Source: Adenanthera pavonina
Taxonomy: Eukaryota > Streptophyta > Magnoliopsida > Fabales > Fabaceae
Reading direction: 5' to 3'
DNA length: 64,000 nucleotides
NCBI GenBank assembly: GCA_026686845.1
Contig: JAIVEN010000002.1
Span: 39,821,001-39,885,000, forward strand
This document shows, piece by piece, positions 57,110-64,000 of the stretch. The translations under genes were made by a program, and so were the position numbers. The notes below the pieces were generated by a model. The model ran no database searches and was not told the origin of the DNA. It saw only the letters and a list, made by a program, of their open reading frames with translations. Numbering within the stretch: position 1 is the first letter of the stretch; each line of letters opens with the position of its first letter.

Positions 57110-58832
57110 TGTTGGATCAAGAGTTTTGATGATTCCAAACCAACACTCAAGAGCTTGGATTGAAGATATCAAAGGAGATTAAAGCTGTTTCAAGTGAAGG
57201 TCTTCTGTGAATTGGCTATTAGATCTTTTGTAGGATCTTTAGTTTTTGTTTAGATTGGGTAAAAGATTTTGATTTGAGAAAAAGACATTTTCAAACCTTG
57301 ATTTGAAATTTAAATCTTTACCTATTTGGAAAATACTCACAAACAGACGAAGTTTGAAAGTATAATTGAACTGTCAAGTTGGAAATTCGAACTTTGCTTT
57401 TGGAAATTCGAATTTCGAGCTAAAACTGATTAAGTCTGGAAAGGTGTCCCTCTGTCAGACGAATTTTGGTCATTCAAAATTCGAACTTCAATCAAGTCTG
57501 AAAGAAGCCTTTTTGTGACAGACGAACTTCACAGTCTCAAAATTCGAATTTCAGACAAAATGCCATTTATGAAAACCAAAGAAATTCGTCTGAAGCTTTG
57601 CTAAAGTTCATCTGAAATTAAGAAGAAACTAAGTTTGAAAAATACTCTCTGACAGACGAACTTTTACTTAGCAAAATTTGAATTTTCATCTGAGTCAAAA
57701 AAAGCTACTTTGTGACATTCGAATTTCACTCTTTCAAAATTCGAATTTCAGACAAAACAAAACTTGAGAAAATAGAGGAAATTCATCTGAATGTTTGATA
57801 AAGTTCATCTGAGATCAAGAATGATTTAAGTCTCAAAACTGGTCTCTGACAGACGAATTTCACTCTGTCAAAATTCGAATTTCAAAGAAAGTGAACTACT
57901 GTGTCTATTTGGACGTTCAATGGACAGACGAATTTTGGGCATCCAAAATTCGAATTTCGAGGGCACTGTAGCAAATTGAAAACACTGTTCACACTTAACA
58001 GAAAATCTTACTTCTTAAAAATTCGTATGTCACATTGTGAAAATATTTTATGAGTTTCGAAATTCGAATTTCACTCTATGGACAGACGAACTTCACATTT
58101 TTACGTTGGAGGCTTTAACCTTCGGTTCCCTCGAAATTCGTCTGTTGGCCAACCGAAATTCGAATTTCAGTATGTCAGAAACATTAAATGCGGTTGGTGA
58201 ACGGATAGTTTTTTAGAGTAACCGTTGGATAACTTCCCCAACGGATAGATTTAGTCTCTAACGGATATTTGAGATCTAAATCTATAAATATAACATTATT
58301 TGAAGTTGTGGGTAACGAATCAAACTTGTATATACCGAATTTCTGCTGAATCTTCATCTCAAAAGCTTTTACCCTTCCAACTTCATTATTTGTACTTAAA
58401 CTTTCATATCTACTCTATTCTAGAGAGTTATTCATTTGTAAACAATCTACTCTTTATCTGAAAGATAGATTTACTTGTGAGGGGTATTCACAAGGGGATT
58501 GGGAAGCACATAGAGAAAGTGCTTAGAGAGTTTGAGAGAACTCAGAACAGAGCAGACTCGTGTACTGTGGCCTTAGTAAGAAGCCCGTTGAAATTCTTGC
58601 TGGATAGTGGATAAATCTCAAGAGGTGTCTTGGGGACTGGATGTAGGTCAAGTGGATAGACCGAACCAGGATAAATCACTGAGTTTTCTTCTCCTTATCT
58701 CTACTTATCACCTTGCTCTGTTTTACACGTTGTTTTCATTATACTGTGATATTTTCACTTGCTTTACTTTGTGCAGAAAAATTTCAATCTTCCCAATTCA
58801 CCCCCCCTCTTGGGAAGTCATCCTTGCTAACA
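57110..58832 (+). repeat. Copia right LTR (1,723 bp)
   Basis: Nearly identical to the left LTR. Differences seen by eye include one C fewer in the terminal C-run and single changes near the start, middle and end, about 13 in total. TATAAATA at 58,283-58,290. Confidence 0.95.
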
Positions 58833-58837
58833 AAAAT

Positions 58838-59494
58838 CTCACAAGAAAAGAACAAAAGTTCTAAAAATTCATTCTCATTAATCTGTCTCTATTTCAAAAG
58901 TACATAAGTGGCTCTTTATATAAAGGAATAAGACAACCAAAATCCTAGGTTAAAATAAAAAATGAAAATTACAGTAAAAATAAAGAAAATAATCATATCT
59001 AATCCTAAAGGAGGCGCCACAATCTAACTAAAAAAAGGAAACAAAATATTCTTGCAAATCACTCCTAAAGGTGGCACCTTTTTGCTGAAAAGTAAAGAAA
59101 ATTCTAGAATCTAATCTTTAAAAATTAGGAAACAATCAAAACTTAATATCCAAGACAATCTTTGACTATATGCCTTATTTATGAAAGTTTAATAATAAAA
59201 AATGAAAATTCTAAATAAAATAGAATAAAGAAGACTCCTTTTTAGTTGATCACATAAGTGGCACATGATCACTTAACTAATCTTCTCTAAGTGGGCTCTC
59301 TTTGGGCTTGGATTTGTAACATGTAAGGAAGAGAACATAATCAAGCTATTTGGACTTCTTGGGCTGGATCATCTATGCATTGCAATGAAACTTTAGCCTT
59401 CCAAGCTTGATTTCCAAGTAATGAAGCTTACTTTTTATGCTTTGCAATTTGTCTAAGGACCCTCAACGTTTCATACCTCAAGCGTACTATATCA
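58838..59494 (-). repeat. Gypsy 5' LTR, part 2 (right of Copia insertion)
   Basis: Continues the Gypsy LTR from ctcacaagaaaagaac to gtactatatca, matching 40,138-40,792. Confidence 0.9.
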
Positions 59495-59593
59495 CGTAGT
59501 GGTGAGCTTGTGACTTCTTTGAAGGAGTAGAGGCAAGTGGTGGCTTCACATGGAGGAGCGGGAAGGACTTGAAAATTCGGGGAGTTTGCAAAA
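59495..59593. other. Unassigned flank right of the Gypsy nest
   Basis: About 100 bases continuing the pre-insertion sequence of 39,380-39,822. No domain seen. Confidence 0.4.
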
Positions 59594-62008
59594 TGTAACA
59601 TTCCCAAATTCTATTTGTATTTTGGATAATTTTGTCTCAAATTATGATGTGTAGTGGACTTAGGGGCAAGATAAAGGAAGACATGGGGCAATTTTGGATT
59701 GTATAGCACGATATTTTACTTTTTGGACCCTAGAAATGTGACGAAGAGGTGGAAAATGAATTGGGTCATTTTTGGAAATAAATAAATGGTTTGGATCCTT
59801 AAGTATAATTATATTCGGTCCTTAGCTATAATTATTTTTGAAATTTATTTCAGCAAGAATTAAATTTAGATAAATGTTTTAGAAAATTAAGCCTCACTAA
59901 ATAGGCATATTAAGCCCAAAAGTGTGGTCCAAAAATAATTATAGAAGTTAAAAGGATAGGAGAGGATTTTGGCTTAAATAGAGACCCACCAAGTCCAAAA
60001 AGGTTATTAGGCCAAATAGTAAACCCGAAAGCCCAATTATTGAAGACATTCTAGTGGGGTCCACAATGATATAAACTAATGTCATAAATGGAGAGAAAAG
60101 AAAAGAATTTCTTTTAATTTTCAATAAAAGAAATAAGTGGATAAAAATATAATTAAAATTTATTTAGTTTCTTGATGGTCAAGTATATCGTATTGGAAGA
60201 AAAATTGTCTCCTTCCCTCTCCCTATGTTGGACGAAATTTAGGGCCAAGAAATAGGAAATTTTGTGCAAAATAAAAATACTTGGAGAAAAAGCAAAAATG
60301 ATTTCTTCAAGAAGGAGTTTTGAGTGGTGAGCAAGAAAGAATATGGACCATTGGATCTATAGCAAAAATCAATGGCTAGGATTTAAAGAGACTATTTCTT
60401 AAAGAGGGCATATATGTGTGGGGAGCAATCAATTAAATATTATCCACTTGATCAAAAGGGAAATCAATGGATGAGAATGTATAGAATTTCCTATAAATAG
60501 GGAAAGCTCTCCTCTCCTCCCATTCTTTCCTTTTGGCTTAGTTTAGAGAGAGAAAGTGAGTTATTATTTTTTCAATTCTAGAAAGAGAAAGAGAAAAGAA
60601 ACCCTAGGAAGAGAAGGAGATAGAGTAAGTAGCAAGCAATGAAGCTTAAGGTAACCATCCCCTACTTGTTTCCAAGATTATTTGCTTGAGTTTGATGAAA
60701 ATCTATCACCCTAGCATAAGCTATGATTTTCGGCCAAACCAAGTAATGGCACTAGGTTGTGATTTTCATGAAACAAATGATAGTAATGGTTTTCTCATGT
60801 AAAAATGAGTGGAGATATGGTTAGTATTGGAATTTAGAGCTAAAAATATGAAAGTTGGTTTTTGAAACCCTAAGTTTAGACTATAATGCTTATTATTGGT
60901 CAAAGAATGATTTAGTAAGTATGATATTATGTATTTAAGTATTGGATAATCAAGGAAGGCATTTTGATAGCCTATGCAAAGTTGTGAAACCAAGGAGTTG
61001 GTATTATCTCTAAGGTAACAACTTAACTATTTCTTGCATTTTTTGTATATGTGAGTAGTTATGTGATTGATGTTATTGTCATGTTGTTGAATTGATGTTT
61101 CCTTTCTTGAGATTGGTTTTGTTGAATTGTTGTCATGACCTTGGATGTACAGTTTTAAGGGGAAACTATGTGAAAATTTTTAGAGAGAATGACACTTAAG
61201 AATCAAAACTTTGAATTAATGTCACTAATAAATCCAAAGATTCTAAAATGACAAAAATATACCTATGGTTCTAAACTTAACAAAATTTTATTATTAAATT
61301 ATCTAAATATCTTTCATAGAATGATAATGTCAAATGACCGAAGAAATGTGTTAAAATTTAGGCACAAGAATGCCAAATTTTTGGAGTGTCAAATAATATG
61401 GGTTGACAGTTATAATGGGTGAGTAGAATTTCATTCTTCAGTATAAAATAGGGGAATATTAGTGTCAAATATTGGAATGATATGTCAAATGGCTAATAAA
61501 AGGTGCTCATAATAGGGAGTGAGGCTTCTAATTTGAAAAATTCATAATATTAAATGTTAAATGCTTGATTCTCGTTCTCAACAATTTGACACTTAAATTT
61601 TAATATTTGATAGTAATCTCCAACTATTTTACATTAAATAGTTTATATTTATTAAAATTAGAAGTTTTACTCCTAGTTTTTGACACTCCTTATCAGCCAT
61701 CTGACATAATCATTTTAGGATTTGATACTATTCTTCTTCCATTTCACACCAATGGCACTTGAGTGTAATTTTTTAGATTTTAAAACTTTTTAATAATTTT
61801 TTTTATTTTGGATTTTTCTGTGATTTTTCCAATTTTAATTTAATCTTAAATTTTGAAATAAACATAAACAAATCCTGAAAGCTTATGGCAAGTTACGAGC
61901 TTTGTTTTGACGCCAGTGTAACGTTGGGCTTAACCTAACCTTACCAACCGGCCGAATCCGAAAGTCGTAATAGCTAACGTCGGGCTTTTTTAAAGTCGGG
62001 ATCTTACA
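59594..62008 (+). mobile_element. Candidate solo LTR (about 2.4 kb)
   Basis: Begins TGTAACATTCCCAAATTC and ends AAGTCGGGATCTTACA, so the tips are imperfect inverted repeats (TGTAA(c/g)AT.CC). Inside, tataaatagggaaagctctc at 60,493 is a good TATA plus start region, followed by a purine-rich leader. No ORF. The flanking 5-mers (caaaa and gagaa) do not match, so this could also be one end of a larger element. Confidence 0.45.
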
Positions 62009-62740
62009 GAGAATTTGAAGAGCGCATTCGTTTTGGATTACAGTGGGCAAGGGAGCTATGCATAATAAGAGAGAACTTTGTAGAAATTTTCAGCGAGGCA
62101 GGTGATTCTTCTTCGTATGGTAACTGATTTGGTTTCTATGTGTATCTATATTTCAATTGCGAAAAGTTGGTTGGGATATTTGTGTTTGTGAAGCAAACCA
62201 ACAACAAAATCGAAGAACACCGTCCGGTTTTTTGGATTCATTTTTCTTCTCATCTATATTACTCACTCTTTTTTGATCAATCTTTGTAAATAAAATCACT
62301 TATAGCATCTCCTCGAATTTTATTATTGCAAATCATTGACAGCATGCCTGTTATGACAGCAAATCCGGGTTAAGATTTTTTTGGTTTGCGCAATGCTTAG
62401 AGCGCAATGTCTTTTACTTTTTCTTACTATCTTCTTGAACGTGAATTTCGTTAAAGGGGTGATGATTCTTAGTATCACCCACTCACTTTGAACCGTCCTT
62501 ACATAAAAAATGGTGTCCTACCCGGTGCCCCTAGTACATGTATCGTCTGAAAATCTGACAAAATATGTACCGTATGTATCCTTTAATAACTTTTTTCAAA
62601 GAAAGTTGTGTTGAAGCTAAACTCCAAACCTAACATTTCTTCTGAAAATGATATGAAAAACTCACCTTCAAGGTCATTGCTGATCTTGATGAATTTTTCA
62701 TTTTTCTAGCAATTTTAATGATGGACTTGTTGATGATTTT
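62009..62740. other. Unassigned sequence
   Basis: About 730 bases of mixed composition. A gcaggtgattc donor-like site lies near 62,098, but no exon can be supported. Confidence 0.4.
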
Positions 62741-63330
62741 GCTTTATTGCGGGAAATACTTGTCTTGTTAAGCTTTTCTTCTTTGGTCTGTAGAAAGATT
62801 TGGAATTTGGATTCTTGGTGTTCTTATAGCTGTTCTTCTTTCTTAAATTATGTGATTTGAAGTCCAAATACATGTTATCTTCGTTTGCCCGAATTTTTCT
62901 GGAAAGACAGGGCTCCTTATAAGGTGAAGACTTTTGTTTGGACAGTGGTACTGAGTAGAATTATTACAAATAATCTGCCTCATGCACAATGGCTTGATTA
63001 GGCTTTATTACTTGACGTTTCTGTTATGTGTTTTGGAAGTTCAGAGATGAAAAACCATACATTGCTTTTTTTTTTTTCTTTTTTTTAATAAAAAAATTGG
63101 GAAGTGGCTTGGTTGATTTGAAATGGGCTGTTTGGATTTGTTTATATGAGATCTGGGATTGTCCATGTAATCTTTGGCCTTTTTCTAGCTATCAAGTTTA
63201 TGGGTTTTGAGGGGCAAAAGGAGGATAAAGTTCTCTGTAAGTGTGCTGTATTTGCTGGTTTGTGTGTCTTTCGTAGAACGGAACGCAAGAGCTTTTTATT
63301 AGAGGTTTTTCTGCCACATCTCCTTTGGGT
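62741..63330 (+). pseudogene. LINE (L1-type) 3' remnant: zf-RVT region
   Basis: With frame slips, the plus strand reads APYKVKTFVWTVVLSRI, matching the zf-RVT segment after plant LINE reverse transcriptase (usually AP-KV-[FV]-F-x-W). Farther on, KCAVFAGLCVFRRTERKSF matches the A-L-W-x-[LIV]-W-x-ERN-R-x-F tail motif. Stops and a T-rich gap at 63,068-63,090 interrupt it. The upstream endonuclease and RT are absent. Confidence 0.65.
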
Positions 63331-64000
63331 GGGATCTTAAGATTTTTTTTTTTGGTTTTAAACTTTTAATTCCCCCCACGTGGGTTTGTTTTTGTTTTTT
63401 TGGCTTTTTGGGGGGGGGGGCGCTTCCCTTGTGACTCTTCAAAAGTAGGATCTATTGTGAGTTGCTTTTTATTGTTTATACTTTTGTTTACAGAGGATCT
63501 ATTACCCACTATTTTTGTACCTTTGTGTTCTCTCTTTTGTTTGATAATTTTTTTTTTTAAATTGTAAATAGCTGTTACTATTGAGTTCATAGGTTTATTG
63601 GGCCTAAGACACATACTGAAAAGAATTGTGATTTCTTTCATGGAGTTGTTGAGGTTTAGTTCAACTACAGTGATTGTGGTGTTTGGTTCTGCTGCCAAGC
63701 AATGACATAGGCTTTGGAGCTGTCAGAAGTGTCGATTCAGATAGTTTCATATCAAAGATTTAAGCATTGAGTTGTTGTTTGGTGGGTAATCCATGTTATG
63801 AAGATCAGCTACTATTCATGGGGAAATAGGTTGAAAACTTGAGTTGTCTCATTTTGTAGATGATGTGGGTCAAAAAGAATGGCTGGGAAATGTTGAGGGG
63901 GCCACTAATGGGAAGAAGGTCGAAGCATTCTTGGAGCTATTTGTCCACTGAGGACTATTGGCCCCTTCTTTTCTCCCTGCTTTTAGCTTTCCTGATTTTG
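63331..64000. other. Unassigned right end of window
   Basis: Contains T-runs and a G-run (63,410-63,420). It is somewhat less AT-rich than the repeat core and may belong to a gene continuing to the right. No exon can be supported. Confidence 0.4.

Larger units (their letters stand above)
45256..58832 (+). mobile_element. Copia/Sirevirus-lineage LTR retrotransposon with extra ORF
   Basis: A 13.6-kb element inserted in the Gypsy 5' LTR with a perfect aaaat duplication (45,251-45,255 and 58,833-58,837). Order: LTR (1,724 bp), tRNA-Met primer site, gag with CCHC knuckles, then a damaged protease-integrase-RT-RNase H polyprotein. Integrase before RT defines Copia. A spacer, a 708-codon ORF, two purine tracts and the right LTR (1,723 bp) follow. 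The extra ORF after pol, large LTRs and duplicated purine tract fit the SIRE/Maximus (Sirevirus) lineage. The LTRs differ at only about a dozen positions by eye, so insertion is recent. An antisense solo LTR of the same family (51,751-53,476) interrupts RNase H. Confidence 0.95.
39823..59494 (-). mobile_element. Degenerate Ty3/Gypsy LTR retrotransposon (interrupted by a Copia insertion)
   Basis: Minus-strand element with 970-bp TG..CA LTRs: 39,823-40,792 is the 3' LTR, and 44,941-45,255 plus 58,838-59,494 is the 5' LTR split by the Copia element. The flanks cgtaa (39,818-39,822) and cgtag (59,495-59,499) look like a 5-bp target duplication with one change. A tRNA-Met primer site follows the 5' LTR and a purine tract precedes the 3' LTR. 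Without the insert the internal region is only 4.15 kb. It holds a broken gag and almost no pol, so this copy is non-autonomous. Its LTRs differ noticeably more than those of the inserted Copia element, as expected for the older layer. Confidence 0.9.

Noticed and set aside
62009..64000. A host gene at the right end
   Set aside because: Apart from the LINE remnant, no continuous frame, conserved domain or convincing splice pair was found.
1..64000. CRISPR arrays, tRNA, rRNA or bacterial-type defence systems
   Set aside because: No regular short repeat-spacer pattern, cloverleaf or rRNA signature was seen. The DNA is plainly plant nuclear sequence.

Overview
The window is nuclear DNA of a flowering plant, almost certainly a eudicot. 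Three things show this: a phototropin gene with GT-AG introns, plant-type LTR retrotransposons primed by initiator tRNA-Met, and an AT-rich background of nested repeats. I cannot name the species. No bacterial operons, CRISPR arrays, rRNA or tRNA genes were seen.

Layout. (1) About 1-19,680: one host gene on the minus strand, PHOT2 (phototropin 2 blue-light receptor kinase). Thirteen coding exons can be read from the ATG at 19,394 down to 1,591. They encode residues 1-665: both LOV domains and the first part of the kinase domain. The rest of the kinase lies beyond base 1. Its large introns hold worn Copia, Gypsy-type and LTR-like insertions. (2) About 19,680-38,010: repeat country. Four related long LTR-like elements occur (three forward, one inverted), with two unrelated tandem arrays of about 850-bp and 870-bp units and a short orphan exon-like ORF at 25,092. 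(3) 38,813-39,379: a hAT-type MITE with an 8-bp target duplication. (4) 39,823-59,494: a nest of three insertions. A degenerate Ty3/Gypsy element (minus strand) has a 13.6-kb Copia/Sirevirus element (plus strand) inside its 5' LTR. That Copia element is itself interrupted in RNase H by an antisense solo LTR of its own family. Each insertion has a target-site duplication: cgtaa/cgtag, aaaat and caaag. (5) 59,594-64,000: a candidate solo LTR, a LINE 3' remnant and unassigned DNA.

The most notable object is the Copia/Sirevirus element. Its two 1.72-kb LTRs are nearly identical, so it is young. Its gag-pol is broken by two one-base slips, a nonsense codon and the solo LTR. An extra 708-codon ORF downstream of pol is fully open. 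That ORF looks nuclear (basic clusters at both ends, a central helical segment, no membrane span) rather than envelope-like. The LTR U3 and the spacer in front of the extra ORF share an unusual set of repeated words (TTCGAA palindromes and CAGACGAA/TTCGTCTG), and both also contain AACGG motifs near the presumed transcription or translation start.
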